Source: G963662265 sp963668545 (lineage in GTDB: Bacteria; Spirochaetota; Spirochaetia; CADAEX01). Taken from it: a DNA stretch of 64,000 bases. The position numbers were made by a program, and so were the translations under genes. Every line of letters begins with the position of its first letter. The stretch's first letter is position 1. This document shows positions 8,864-17,740 of the stretch, piece by piece. The notes below the pieces were generated by a model. The model was not told the origin of the DNA. It worked only from the letters and a program-made list of their open reading frames with translations, and did not search any database. The DNA is taken from assembly GCA_963668545.1 (NCBI GenBank), contig OY764868.1, positions 3,658,001-3,722,000 of the forward strand, read 5' to 3'.

Positions 8864-9538
8864 TTGGCTGAAAACAGAAAAGAAAGGATACTGTGGGTTG
8901 TAAGGCATGGTATCAGGATTGATTTTACAACTCCCGGCTGGGTAGATACTGCGGAAAACCCCTACAATCCTCCTCTTGATCCGAAAGGGATCAGGCAGGC
9001 TGAAGAGACTGCTCTGCGCTTTGATAATGAAAAGATTGATTATATTTTTGCTTCGCCTTTTATAAGAACACTGCAGACAGCAAGCTCAATAGCTGAAAAG
9101 AAGGGTATGACTTTTAATATGGAAGCAGGGCTTTCTGAATGGCTTAAAAGCTCTGAATTCAGGTTTATGCCGGATCTTTACTCAATTGACAAGCTTGCCA
9201 GGGAATTCCCGCTTCTGAATACTGATTATAAAAGCCTGGGAGCTGCCGGCTATCCTGAAACCCGGGAAGACCTCGATGCAAGAACAGTTGAAGCACTGGA
9301 AAAAATACTTGATAAATATTCCGGAAGCATACTTGTTGTCAGCCATGGATCTCCCATCAAGTCAATCTTTAAATTTCTTAATAATACTGTTCATGATGAT
9401 TATCCTCCCATGTGTTCTGTTTCAAAGTTTAAATATGATTCAAACGGATGGAAACTGGAAATAGATTCCGACTCTTCCCATCTGTCTCTTCCCGATGTTA
9501 CAGGAAGGGCTTTTTTTGCAGAAAAAGGTTCTGTCTAG
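8864..9538 (+). CDS. Histidine phosphatase family protein (phosphoglycerate-mutase-like)
   Basis: The 224-residue protein starts at TTG 8864, 4-5 nt after GAGGAAAG, with no competing ATG. It has the catalytic 'VRHG' near residue 13-16, 'PPLDPKGIRQAEETA' (about 43-57), 'FASPFIRTLQTA' (about 64-75) and the second histidine in 'VVSHGSPIKS' (about 162-171). The spacing resembles the STS/ecdysteroid-phosphatase-like branch rather than glycolytic phosphoglycerate mutase. It acts on a phosphomonoester in the cytoplasm. Proximity to an importer and a HAD phosphatase suggests a shared phosphorylated substrate, although a terminator separates it from the HAD gene. Confidence 0.85.
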   Translation: MAENRKERILWVVRHGIRIDFTTPGWVDTAENPYNPPLDPKGIRQAEETALRFDNEKIDYIFASPFIRTLQTASSIAEKKGMTFNMEAGLSEWLKSSEFRFMPDLYSIDKLAREFPLLNTDYKSLGAAGYPETREDLDARTVEALEKILDKYSGSILVVSHGSPIKSIFKFLNNTVHDDYPPMCSVSKFKYDSNGWKLEIDSDSSHLSLPDVTGRAFFAEKGSV

Positions 9539-9687
9539 AGATTTTGTATTTTTCAGGTATAAGGAAGGGAGTAAAACCTGATTCCGGACTCTTAAAGTCT
9601 TTTTAAAATTACAAGACTGCAATATTTATCCCCGTGTTATAATCATAAGGTATTTAATTAACTTTATATTATAAAAAGAGGCATGCT

Positions 9688-10476
9688 ATGGGGAAAATAT
9701 TCTGGTTTTCTGCAACCGGCAATTCTTTCAAGGCTGCTCAGCAGATAGCAGAGGCTTCAGAGGAAAAGTTTGAGCTTGTAAAAATTACAGATAAACTCAT
9801 ATCATCAGGACCTGTAATAGATGACAGTGTTGCCGGAATAGTCTTTCCTGTCTACAGCTGGAGTCTCCCTGAACCGGTCAGGGATTTTATTAAATCAGCT
9901 GATTTCAGGAAGGTGGAATATTTTTTCAGCATTGCCACTATGGGCGGGGCGGCCGGGCGCTGCGGGGCAGTCCTGAGAAAGATGCTTTCCGGAAAAGGTG
10001 TCAGGCTTTCCTTCTTTGATACTTTAGTAATGCCTGATAACTGCATATATCTTTTTGATACTACATCAGCAAAGGGTAAGGATGAGATTACGAGGCGTCT
10101 TGACAAGTGCGGATCAGATCTGAATGCAATTTCTCAGAAAATCAGCAGTAAATCCATTTCCCTCAATATAAGTAAAAACATTGCCGGCTGGCCTCTGACA
10201 TATATTGCCGGTTCACTTTTCCCGAAGCAGTATAAGGGGTTTGACAGAAAATTCAATATCTCTGATTCCTGTACCGGATGCGGTATCTGCAGGGAAGTCT
10301 GTTCTGTTTCCAATATAACCATTGAAAACGGAAGACCTGTGTATCATGACAAATGTATAATCTGTATGGGATGCATCAATTGGTGCCCGGTGAATGCGAT
10401 CAACTACAGGGGTAAAACACAGAACAGAAGCAGGTATCATCATCCCGGTGTTTCTGCATCCGATCTCAAAATCTGA
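9688..10476 (+). CDS. Flavodoxin-ferredoxin fusion (EFR1-type)
   Basis: The 262-residue cytoplasmic electron carrier has an N-terminal flavodoxin-like domain ('FSATGNSFKAAQQIAE', FMN phosphate loop, about residues 6-22) and a C-terminal ferredoxin with two [4Fe-4S] Cys clusters: 'CTGCGICREVC' and 'CIICMGCINWCP' (about 195-230). This is the architecture called EFR1, common in anaerobes. It is monocistronic, between the histidine phosphatase and a binding-protein gene. Redox partner unknown. Confidence 0.9.
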   Translation: MGKIFWFSATGNSFKAAQQIAEASEEKFELVKITDKLISSGPVIDDSVAGIVFPVYSWSLPEPVRDFIKSADFRKVEYFFSIATMGGAAGRCGAVLRKMLSGKGVRLSFFDTLVMPDNCIYLFDTTSAKGKDEITRRLDKCGSDLNAISQKISSKSISLNISKNIAGWPLTYIAGSLFPKQYKGFDRKFNISDSCTGCGICREVCSVSNITIENGRPVYHDKCIICMGCINWCPVNAINYRGKTQNRSRYHHPGVSASDLKI

Positions 10477-10616
10477 AAATAACCTATATCAGGCTTAATA
10501 CAGGTTAAGGCTGTGTTTTTACACATGGCCGGAAAAAATAAAAGTTTATGGACATCTCCATTAATAAGTAATAAAATATAATGTTATATTTTAAATCTAA
10601 AAATTGGAGAGGATTT

Positions 10617-12227
10617 ATGAAAAAGATTTCAAAACTTCTTGTAGTTCTTATGCTTATCGCTCTTATACTTCCATTTTCTGTATTTGCCGGCGGTAAAAAA
10701 GAATCAAAAGATGTTTCTGCTGACAGCGGAAAGAAAGGCGGAGTTCTTGTATTCGGACGTTCAGGCGATTCGACAGGGCTTGATCCTGCCAGGGAAACTG
10801 ATGGAGAATCTTACATGGTGTGTGATAATATTTATGATACACTTGTACAGTTCAAGGCAGGAACAACAGAAATAGAACCCGGACTTGCAGAAAGCTGGGA
10901 TATTTCCGCTGATGGTCTTGAATATGTTTTTAAGCTTCGAAAAGGGGTTAAATTCCATGACGGTACTGACTTTACTGCTGAAGATGTAGTTTTCTCCCTT
11001 GAAAGGCAGCTCAAAGAAGACCACCCCTATTACAAAATGGGCCCATGGAAATACTGGGGCGCAATGGACATGAACAATATTGTTGAAGATATTGTAGCTG
11101 TTGATGATTACACTGTAAAATTCATTCTTCAGAGACCTGAAGCTCCTTTTATTGCAAACCTTGCAATGAATTTCGCAGCAATTGTTTCTCCTGAAGCAGT
11201 TGAAAAATATGGAGAAGCATTTCCGCAGAATCCTGTAGGAACAGGTCCTTTCAAATTTGTTCAGTGGCTTAAAGATGATTCAATTACAATCGACAGGTTT
11301 GAAGAATACTGGGGGGAAAAAGCATATCTTGACAGAGTTATTTTCAGGGCTATTCCTGATGCAACAGCAAGATACCTTGCTCTAAAAGCCGGTGAAGTAG
11401 ACCTTATAGACTATCCAAGTCCTGATGATATTGATGAAATGAGAGCAGACAGCAGTCTCAAGCTCATTACCCAGGAAGGGCTTAATGTCGGTTATCTTTC
11501 ATTCAACAATGACAGAAAACCTTTTGACAACAAGCTTGTAAGACAGGCTCTCAACTATGCTATAAACAGGGACGATGTTATAAAAGGTGTATACGGCGAG
11601 TTCGGAGCTCCTGCAAAGAACCCGATTCCCCCTACAATGTGGTCATATAATGATGATATAAAACCATATCCATATGATCCTGCTAAAGCAAAGAAACTTC
11701 TTGCAGAAGCCGGTTATCCAAACGGATTCAAGACAACATTCTGGTACATGCCAGTGTCCCGTCCCTACATGGTTAATGCTGCCAAAGCTGCAGAAATCAT
11801 GCAGGCGCAGTTCAAGGAAATCGGAGTGGAAACAGAACTTGTTACCTATGAATGGGGAACATATCTTGACAAGACTGACAACGGCGAGCATGACATGTGC
11901 TTTCTCGGATGGACAGGTGATAACGGGGATCCCGACAACTTTCTCCACATGCTCCTTTCAATTGCAGCAGCAGAAAAACCTGCAATGAACAATGCTTTCT
12001 GGAGAAATGAAGAGTATAATGATCTTGTTGAAGAAGCTAAAAAAGCAACTGATCCTGACAAGAGAGTTAAACTTTACAGAAAAGCCCAGGAAATTTTCCA
12101 TGAAGAATGCCCGTGGGCTCCTATTGCACATTCAATCGTTGTTGCTCCTATGAAAAAAGAGGTAATGGATTTTGTTCTTTACCCGACAAGCAAGAGAGTA
12201 TTCCACAAAGTCTGGTTAAAAAAATAA
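10617..12227 (+). CDS. ABC transporter solute-binding protein, Dpp/Opp (SBP_bac_5) type
   Basis: The mature start is the ATG at 10617 (GGAGAGG seven nt upstream); an in-frame ATG at 10581 lacks an RBS and would spoil the signal peptide. The roughly 536-residue protein has a signal peptide ending 'SVFAGGKKE', the family motif 'RKGVKFHDGTDFTAEDVVFSLER' early in the chain, and 'NPVGTGPFKF' in the middle. It captures peptides or other small solutes in the periplasm. The cognate permeases and ATPases follow at 12576-17418. A strong terminator right after the stop suggests most transcripts end here, keeping the binding protein in excess. Confidence 0.95.
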   Translation: MKKISKLLVVLMLIALILPFSVFAGGKKESKDVSADSGKKGGVLVFGRSGDSTGLDPARETDGESYMVCDNIYDTLVQFKAGTTEIEPGLAESWDISADGLEYVFKLRKGVKFHDGTDFTAEDVVFSLERQLKEDHPYYKMGPWKYWGAMDMNNIVEDIVAVDDYTVKFILQRPEAPFIANLAMNFAAIVSPEAVEKYGEAFPQNPVGTGPFKFVQWLKDDSITIDRFEEYWGEKAYLDRVIFRAIPDATARYLALKAGEVDLIDYPSPDDIDEMRADSSLKLITQEGLNVGYLSFNNDRKPFDNKLVRQALNYAINRDDVIKGVYGEFGAPAKNPIPPTMWSYNDDIKPYPYDPAKAKKLLAEAGYPNGFKTTFWYMPVSRPYMVNAAKAAEIMQAQFKEIGVETELVTYEWGTYLDKTDNGEHDMCFLGWTGDNGDPDNFLHMLLSIAAAEKPAMNNAFWRNEEYNDLVEEAKKATDPDKRVKLYRKAQEIFHEECPWAPIAHSIVVAPMKKEVMDFVLYPTSKRVFHKVWLKK

Positions 12228-12255
12228 AAAAGACCGGATAAAGTGAAAAAATATG

Positions 12256-12286
12256 GGGGGAGATCTTTAAAGTACTCCCCCTTTTT
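12256..12286 (+). terminator. Terminator after Dpp/Opp binding-protein gene
   Basis: GGGGGAG (12256-12262) pairs with CTCCCCC (12275-12281), with further pairing CTTT/AAAG inside, followed by five T. Confidence 0.75.
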
Positions 12287-12575
12287 ATGTATAATTATTA
12301 GTCTGTTTTCAGGGAATTATATAATCAGATAATCCGGGGAACTGATGATCTGATTTCCTGTTATCCAAATTTCATTGTTTTTTATGAGTTTTGTTTTTAA
12401 ATCCTGTGAGCAGCTGCAAGGCTTGTATGAAATAATGTCATGATGTTGATTATCTTTATACACTTGAAATTCTGGATATTAACCGGTCTGGAGACTTTTC
12501 TTTTTTCTGAACCGGTACAATCATATCCGGCGAAAATGCCGGAAAATAAAATTATATAAAGCAGGATATTGATTA
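12287..12575. other. Non-coding gap before the permease genes
   Basis: No open frame with an RBS is present. A small 6-bp hairpin (12526-12531 with 12538-12543) lies just upstream of the permease RBS. No convincing promoter was identified, so whether the permease genes have their own promoter or depend on read-through is open. Confidence 0.4.
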
Positions 12576-13589
12576 ATGCTTAAATACATTTTCAAACGGC
12601 TGGTGATGCTTATCCCGACTATATTCGGTGTAGTTACAATTGTCTTTTTTATGATGATTTTTGCACCCGGGGATCCGGCCAGAATGATGCTGGGGGAAAG
12701 GGTCTCCCAGGAGGCAATAGAAAAGGTCAGGGCGGAACTTGGACTTGATAAGCCGGTCCATGTACAGTACTGGATTTACCTGAAAAGAATTGTAAGGCTT
12801 GATTTCGGAAAGTCGATAAAGACAGGCCAGAAAGTAATTGATGAAATAAAGGCAAGATACCCCTGTACTCTTGAACTTTCATTTGTTGCAATAATACTTT
12901 CTACGGTGTTCGGTATTCTTGCAGGGGTGATATCTGCCACGAAGCAGTATTCTGCAATTGACTATGCGACAATGGCAGGAGCACTTGTAGGTGTGTCTAT
13001 GCCTGTATTCTGGCTGGGGCTTGTCCTTATTATGATTTTCTCAATAGGACTGGGGATTTTTCCGACAGGGGGAAGAATCAATATAAGATACTTTTTCGAA
13101 CCTGTCACAAATTTTTTTATTATTGACGGATTCATCTATCTCTTTAAGACAGGAGATCCAAAATACCTGTTTTCAGCAGTGAAGCATCTTATCCTTCCGG
13201 CGGTTGCTCTGGGTACAATTCCTCTTGCAATTATTGCAAGGGTAACAAGAAGTTCAATGCTTGAGGTCCTCAGGCAGGATTATATCAGAACAGCAAGGGC
13301 AAAGGGGATAGGGGAGAACAAGGTCATATTCAAGCATGCCCTCAAAAATGCCCTTCTTCCCGTTATTACGGTTGTAGGGCTTCAGTTCGGAACTCTTCTG
13401 GCAGGGGCACTCCTTACTGAGACAATATTTGCCCTTCCCGGAATCGGGAGGTGGATTTACCAGGCCTTGAATGCCAGGGATTATCCGGCAGTACAGGGAG
13501 GTGTAATAATAATCTCCTCCACCTTTGTGCTGATAAATCTGGTTGTTGATATTCTGTATGCAGTAATAAATCCAAAAATAAAACTCTGA
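12576..13589 (+). CDS. ABC transporter permease, DppB/OppB type
   Basis: The 337-residue inner-membrane protein begins 'MLKYIFKRLVMLIPTIFGV', the classic DppB first span, and has the ATPase-docking loop 'DYIRTARAKGIGENKVIFKHALKNA' in two halves (about residues 230-255). Six hydrophobic spans are visible. The stretch around residues 170-195 is slightly longer than in the paralogue at 51511. It forms the channel with the next gene's product. Confidence 0.94.
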   Translation: MLKYIFKRLVMLIPTIFGVVTIVFFMMIFAPGDPARMMLGERVSQEAIEKVRAELGLDKPVHVQYWIYLKRIVRLDFGKSIKTGQKVIDEIKARYPCTLELSFVAIILSTVFGILAGVISATKQYSAIDYATMAGALVGVSMPVFWLGLVLIMIFSIGLGIFPTGGRINIRYFFEPVTNFFIIDGFIYLFKTGDPKYLFSAVKHLILPAVALGTIPLAIIARVTRSSMLEVLRQDYIRTARAKGIGENKVIFKHALKNALLPVITVVGLQFGTLLAGALLTETIFALPGIGRWIYQALNARDYPAVQGGVIIISSTFVLINLVVDILYAVINPKIKL

Positions 13590-13605
13590 TAAAGGTTAAT
13601 GGTAA

Positions 13606-14460
13606 ATGATAAATAAAAATTCAATCTGGTATGATAACTGGCTTCAGCTCAAGAAAAACAAGTCGGCGATGATCGGGCTTGGAATAATTCTGTTTTTTAT
13701 TATCCTTGCAATACTGGCCCCTGTAATTGCCCCCTTTGATCCTCTTGCGCAGGATATTGATAAAAGACTTTCTCCGCCTGCTACAAACGGGTATCTTTTC
13801 GGTTCTGATGATTTCGGAAGGGATATTCTGTCAAGGATTATGTTCGGGGCAAGGATTTCCCTTCTCATAGGTACAATTTCTGTCGGCATATCACTTTTTT
13901 TCGGTCTGATTTTCGGGATGTTTTCCGGCTATTACGGGGGGTGGCTTGATCATATAGTAATGAGATCGATGGACCTGCTTCTTGCATTTCCCTACATACT
14001 TCTTGCTATTGTAATTGTTGCAGCATTGGGGCCGAGTCTTCCCAATGCAATGATTGCTATCGGTATAATCGGTATCCCGCAGTATGCCAGAATTATCAGG
14101 TCTTCTGTCCTTGCAGAGAAAGAGTCTGATTATGTAACAGCAGAAAGGGCCCTCGGTGCATCAGATATGGAACTGATTTTCAAATCAATACTTCCGAACT
14201 GTCTGGGGCCTCTTATTGTTCAGACAACTCTCGGGTATGCAAATGCAATTATTTTCTCTGCAGCTCTTTCCTTTCTGGGACTGGGTGCGCTTCCTCCGAC
14301 ACCTGAATGGGGCCTGATGGTCTCCTCTGCCAGGGAATATGTTGCCACGGCATGGTGGGTTGTAACCTTTCCGGGACTGGCAATACTCTTCTCTGTACTT
14401 GGATTCAATCTTCTGGGTGACGGACTCAGGGATGCCCTGGATCCGAGATTAAAGTCATAA
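13606..14460 (+). CDS. ABC transporter permease, DppC/OppC type
   Basis: The 284-residue protein has the N-terminal OppC-N span, 'GSDDFGRDILSRIMFGARIS' (about residues 64-83) and the docking loop 'YVTAERALGASDMELIFKSILPN' (about 175-197). It starts 16 nt after the DppB-type gene and completes the channel. Confidence 0.94.
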   Translation: MINKNSIWYDNWLQLKKNKSAMIGLGIILFFIILAILAPVIAPFDPLAQDIDKRLSPPATNGYLFGSDDFGRDILSRIMFGARISLLIGTISVGISLFFGLIFGMFSGYYGGWLDHIVMRSMDLLLAFPYILLAIVIVAALGPSLPNAMIAIGIIGIPQYARIIRSSVLAEKESDYVTAERALGASDMELIFKSILPNCLGPLIVQTTLGYANAIIFSAALSFLGLGALPPTPEWGLMVSSAREYVATAWWVVTFPGLAILFSVLGFNLLGDGLRDALDPRLKS

Positions 14461-14489
14461 AACAATCTCATTTTGATAATGAGATTGTT
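14461..14489 (+). terminator. Intercistronic hairpin overlapping the DppC-type gene's end
   Basis: A 12-bp perfect stem (14461-14472 with 14478-14489; arm AACAATCTCATT) has a 5-nt loop and no T-tract, and begins at the base after the stop codon. Confidence 0.6.
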
Positions 14490-14603
14490 GTCATCAGGGT
14501 ATGGATTGTATGGCGGGTTTAATACTATCCTGTGAAATATATAAAAAAACGCAGCAAGCTGTGAAAAAAAATAGACCCGCCCTGAGAATAAAGGTGTTTA
14601 ATT

Positions 14604-15587
14604 GTGGAAAAACTGCTTGAAATAAAAAATCTGAATACATATTTTTTTACAGATAAAGGAACAGCCAAAGCTGTAAGAGATCTGTCAGTAACTGTGGAAA
14701 AAGGGAAGACCCTTGCTCTTGTAGGGGAGTCAGGCTGCGGTAAATCTGTCACATCTCTTTCTGTTATGAGGCTGATCCCGGCTCCTCCGGGAAAAATCGT
14801 GTCGGGGGAAATCATTTTCAAGGGGAGGGACCTTTTAAAGCTTTCTGAAAAAGAGATGCAGGGGATAAGGGGAAACAGTATTTCCATGATTTTCCAGGAG
14901 CCGATGACTTCTCTGAATCCTGTATTTAAAATCGGGGAACAGATATCAGAGGTTTATATAAATCATCATAAACTGGGTAAAAAAGATTCTCTTGAAAAGT
15001 CTGTTGAAATTCTCAAACTTGTGGGTATCCCTTCCCCTGAAAAAAGGGTGAATGATTATCCTCATCAGCTTTCAGGAGGGATGAGGCAGAGGGTTATGAT
15101 AGCAATGGCGCTTGCCTCCCCCAATCCCGAACTGCTTATTGCTGATGAGCCTACAACAGCTCTTGATGTTACTATACAGGCACAGATCCTTGACCTGATG
15201 AACAATCTTCAGGAAAAACTTGGGATGTCGCTCCTTCTCATAACCCATGACATGGGTGTTGTCGCTGAAATGGCTGACAGGGTCGCTGTCATGTATGCAG
15301 GAATAATGGTGGAAGAAGCTCCTGTTAATGATATTTTTCATAATCCTCATCATCCCTATACAGTCGGTCTTCTTAATTCAATACCTGCAAACAAGAAATA
15401 CAAGGATGCTGACAAGCTTGAAGCAATCCCCGGAACAGTCCCGGGCCTTTTTGACCTTGGAGATGGCTGCCCCTTCTGCAACAGGTGTGAGAGGAAAAAG
15501 GATATCTGCGAAAGTACTCTCCCTGATATGGCAGATTTCGGGGGAGGACATATTGCAAGATGCCATTTCCCTTTCAACGTGAAGTAA
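14604..15587 (+). CDS. ABC transporter ATPase, DppD/OppD type
   Basis: The 327-residue ATPase starts at GTG 14604, shortly after AAGGTG. It has Walker A 'GESGCGKS' (about residues 39-46), signature 'LSGGMRQRVMIAMAL' (about 157), Walker B 'LLIADEP' and the family's C-terminal extension with clustered Cys ('CPFCNRCERKKDIC', about 285-298), a site reported to hold an Fe-S cluster in DppD-type proteins. It pairs with the DppF-type ATPase at 16459, from which it is separated by a DUF554 gene. Confidence 0.93.
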   Translation: MEKLLEIKNLNTYFFTDKGTAKAVRDLSVTVEKGKTLALVGESGCGKSVTSLSVMRLIPAPPGKIVSGEIIFKGRDLLKLSEKEMQGIRGNSISMIFQEPMTSLNPVFKIGEQISEVYINHHKLGKKDSLEKSVEILKLVGIPSPEKRVNDYPHQLSGGMRQRVMIAMALASPNPELLIADEPTTALDVTIQAQILDLMNNLQEKLGMSLLLITHDMGVVAEMADRVAVMYAGIMVEEAPVNDIFHNPHHPYTVGLLNSIPANKKYKDADKLEAIPGTVPGLFDLGDGCPFCNRCERKKDICESTLPDMADFGGGHIARCHFPFNVK

Positions 15588-15639
15588 AATGACAATGTGC
15601 AGGAACGAATACATAGATTAAACAGTAGAGGAAGATAAT

Positions 15640-16317
15640 ATGCTAGGAACTTTAATAAATGCAGCAGCAGTTGCTGCCGGAGGAGTTGCCGGTCTGATGA
15701 TCCATTCAAAACTGCCGGAAAGATTCATGAAAATAATTTTTCAGGCAGCAGGTCTTTTTACCCTGGCTGTGGGAATGGCGTCCGCTTTGAAAACCGGCAA
15801 TTTCCTGATAGCAGGGCTCAGCCTGCTTCTGGGGGCAATAACAGGAGAGCTTATTCATATTGAGGCAAAACTTGAGAAATCGGGAGAAGTCCTTAAAAAG
15901 CTTATCAAATCAGATAATGCCAGGTTTTCTGAAGGTGTTGTAACTCCTTTTCTCCTCTTCTGTATCGGTCCGATGACAATACTCGGCTGTTTTGAAGAGG
16001 GGCTTGGAAATCCGCCAAATCTTCTGCTTATCAAGTCCATGCTGGACGGGTTTGTTTCCATATCATTTGCAGCAGCACTTGGCGTTGGTGTAATTTTTTC
16101 CATTATTCCACTCCTTATTGTTCAGGGGGCGCTTACTCTTGCAGCATCTTCACTCCAGTCAGTTTTTACAGAAAATGTTATTACAGAACTGACTGCAGTA
16201 GGGGGGCTCCTTCTTCTCGGGCTTGGAATAAACCTTCTTGATATAAAGAAGATAAAGGTTGCAAACCTGCTGCCTGCCATGGTTTTTGTTGTAATTGTTA
16301 AATACTTTTTCCCCTGA
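15640..16317 (+). CDS. DUF554 membrane protein
   Basis: The 225-residue hydrophobic protein starts 'MLGTLINAAAVAAGGVAGL' and has 'LLLGAITGELIHIE' and 'LLFCIGPMTILGC', features of the DUF554 (YdfK/YqgA) family, with about seven spans. The function of the family is unknown to me. It sits between the two ATPase genes of a Dpp/Opp operon on the same strand, an unusual position. A good RBS (AGAGGAAG) precedes the ATG. Confidence 0.85.
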   Translation: MLGTLINAAAVAAGGVAGLMIHSKLPERFMKIIFQAAGLFTLAVGMASALKTGNFLIAGLSLLLGAITGELIHIEAKLEKSGEVLKKLIKSDNARFSEGVVTPFLLFCIGPMTILGCFEEGLGNPPNLLLIKSMLDGFVSISFAAALGVGVIFSIIPLLIVQGALTLAASSLQSVFTENVITELTAVGGLLLLGLGINLLDIKKIKVANLLPAMVFVVIVKYFFP

Positions 16318-16458
16318 GGGAAAGGTTAAAACTGAAAATTGCTGGTTCAGGAGAGGCAGTGTTGATGCTTCATGATGGATTTATGCAGAACAAATACTCT
16401 GCAGTGAATTCTGTTTTATTTATGAATCAGATTGCAAATAAATATTCCGGAGATATAT

Positions 16459-17418
16459 ATGTTATTGGAAGTTGAAAATTTAAAGAAATATTTTGAAATA
16501 AAGTCTGGAACCATAAAACAGGAAAAGCAGATCCTCAAGGCAGTGGACGGAGTTTCCTTTTCTGTGAAAAAGTCCGAGACCCTTGGAATTGTCGGGGAAT
16601 CAGGCTGCGGGAAGTCAACTCTCGGCAGGACTATTCTCAGGCTGAATGATATTACATCCGGGAGTGTGACATTCAACGGAAGAGACCTTTTTTCCCTTGA
16701 ACACAGCGAGCTGAAAAAGGAAAGGCAGAAGATGCAGATGATTTTTCAGGATCCTTTTTCATCACTCAACCCGAGAAAGAGGGTGGAATCAATTATTTCC
16801 CAGCCTCTTGCAATCCATGGAAGGGGGACTGCTTCGGAAATAAAGGAGCGTGTTGAGGAACTGATGGATGAGGTCGGTCTTGATGTCAATTACAGGAACC
16901 GTTACCCGCACCAGTTTTCAGGCGGACAGAGACAGAGGATAGGTATTGCAAGGGCCCTTGCTCTCAACCCGGAGCTTATTGTCTGCGATGAAGCTGTCTC
17001 TGCACTTGATGTTTCAATTCAGGCACAGACCCTTAATCTGCTTAAAGATCTTCAGGAAAAATACTCTCTCACATACCTGTTTATCGCCCATGATCTTTCT
17101 GTAGTAGAGTTTATTTCAGACAGAATTATAGTCATGTATCTCGGAAAGGTGGTTGAGATGGCGGATAAAAAGGAGCTTGTTGAAAACCACTGTCATCCCT
17201 ATACAGAAGCGCTTTTCAGTGCCTCTCCCGGAATTGATCCTGAAAACAAAAGAAAAGAGCGTATTCTTCTCGGTGATGTGCCTTCTCCCATCAATCCTCC
17301 AAAAGGATGCTATTTCCATCCGAGATGTCCTTATAAAAAGGATGTCTGTGAAAAGGAATACCCGGAAATGAAGGAAATAAGGCCGGGCCACTTTGCATCA
17401 TGCCATTTAAGAGCTTGA
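16459..17418 (+). CDS. ABC transporter ATPase, DppF/OppF type
   Basis: The ATG at 16459 follows CCGGAGAT and is preferred over an in-frame ATG at 16432 that lacks an RBS. The roughly 319-residue ATPase has Walker A 'GESGCGKST', signature 'FSGGQRQRIGIARAL', Walker B 'IVCDEA' and the OppF-type C-terminal Cys cluster ('CYFHPRCPYKKDVC'). Walker B is followed by Ala where Pro is typical ('DEAVSALD'), which is common in this branch. Together with the DppD-type ATPase it powers the 10617-17418 importer. Confidence 0.93.
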   Translation: MLLEVENLKKYFEIKSGTIKQEKQILKAVDGVSFSVKKSETLGIVGESGCGKSTLGRTILRLNDITSGSVTFNGRDLFSLEHSELKKERQKMQMIFQDPFSSLNPRKRVESIISQPLAIHGRGTASEIKERVEELMDEVGLDVNYRNRYPHQFSGGQRQRIGIARALALNPELIVCDEAVSALDVSIQAQTLNLLKDLQEKYSLTYLFIAHDLSVVEFISDRIIVMYLGKVVEMADKKELVENHCHPYTEALFSASPGIDPENKRKERILLGDVPSPINPPKGCYFHPRCPYKKDVCEKEYPEMKEIRPGHFASCHLRA

Positions 17419-17431
17419 TTTAATAAAAAAT

Positions 17432-17471
17432 ATGCAGCCTCATATTTCAGGCTGCATTTCCAGTTTTTTAC
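17432..17471. terminator. Terminator at the end of the Dpp/Opp operon
   Basis: A 9-bp stem (17432-17440 with 17449-17457; arm ATGCAGCCT) is followed by TTTCCAGTTTTTT. It lies between convergent genes and may serve both. Confidence 0.7.
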
Positions 17472-17484
17472 AGTTTTCTGTAAT

Positions 17485-17703
17485 TTACTTGACCTGTGTC
17501 CTCAGTTTGACACCGGCTACATCGCATGCAAGCTTTACAGAGTCTGTTACATCTGATTTTGCATAAACTTCAATCAGCCCTTTAACAGGGGATACCAGTA
17601 CTTTTTTTATTCCAGGCACTGTTTCAAGTGCTGTTTTAAGTTTCGGTGCATTCGCATCGCTGAGAGAGTCAATAAGATAGATAAAACTTTTATTTCCAAA
17701 CAT
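17485..17703 (-). CDS. Small HMA-like protein lacking the CxxC metal site
   Basis: The start is taken as the ATG at 17703, giving 72 residues. A GTG at 17721 is in frame but lies inside the promoter. The pattern 'LKTALETVPGIKKVLVSPVKGLIEV' resembles the heavy-metal-associated/ferredoxin-like fold (helix, 'VPGIKKV' turn, paired strands), but the N-terminal CxxC of true metallochaperones is missing; one Cys remains in 'KLACDVAG'. Function unknown. The mRNA is likely leaderless (see promoter). It follows the adenosine deaminase gene on the same strand but has its own promoter. Confidence 0.65.
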   Translation of the reverse strand: MFGNKSFIYLIDSLSDANAPKLKTALETVPGIKKVLVSPVKGLIEVYAKSDVTDSVKLACDVAGVKLRTQVK

Positions 17704-17710
17704 AATATTT

Positions 17711-17740
17711 ACTATATACACATCTGTGACACTATGTCAA
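17711..17740 (-). promoter_or_regulatory. Sigma-70 promoter giving a leaderless transcript
   Basis: On the minus strand TTGACA (17740-17735) is followed after 18 nt by TATAGT (17716-17711). Seven nucleotides then lead to the ATG at 17703. The -35 overlaps the stop codon of the adenosine deaminase gene. Confidence 0.7.

Noticed and set aside
17704..17721. GTG start at 17721 for the small HMA-like protein
   Set aside because: It lies between the -35 and -10 elements of a good promoter and has no RBS.
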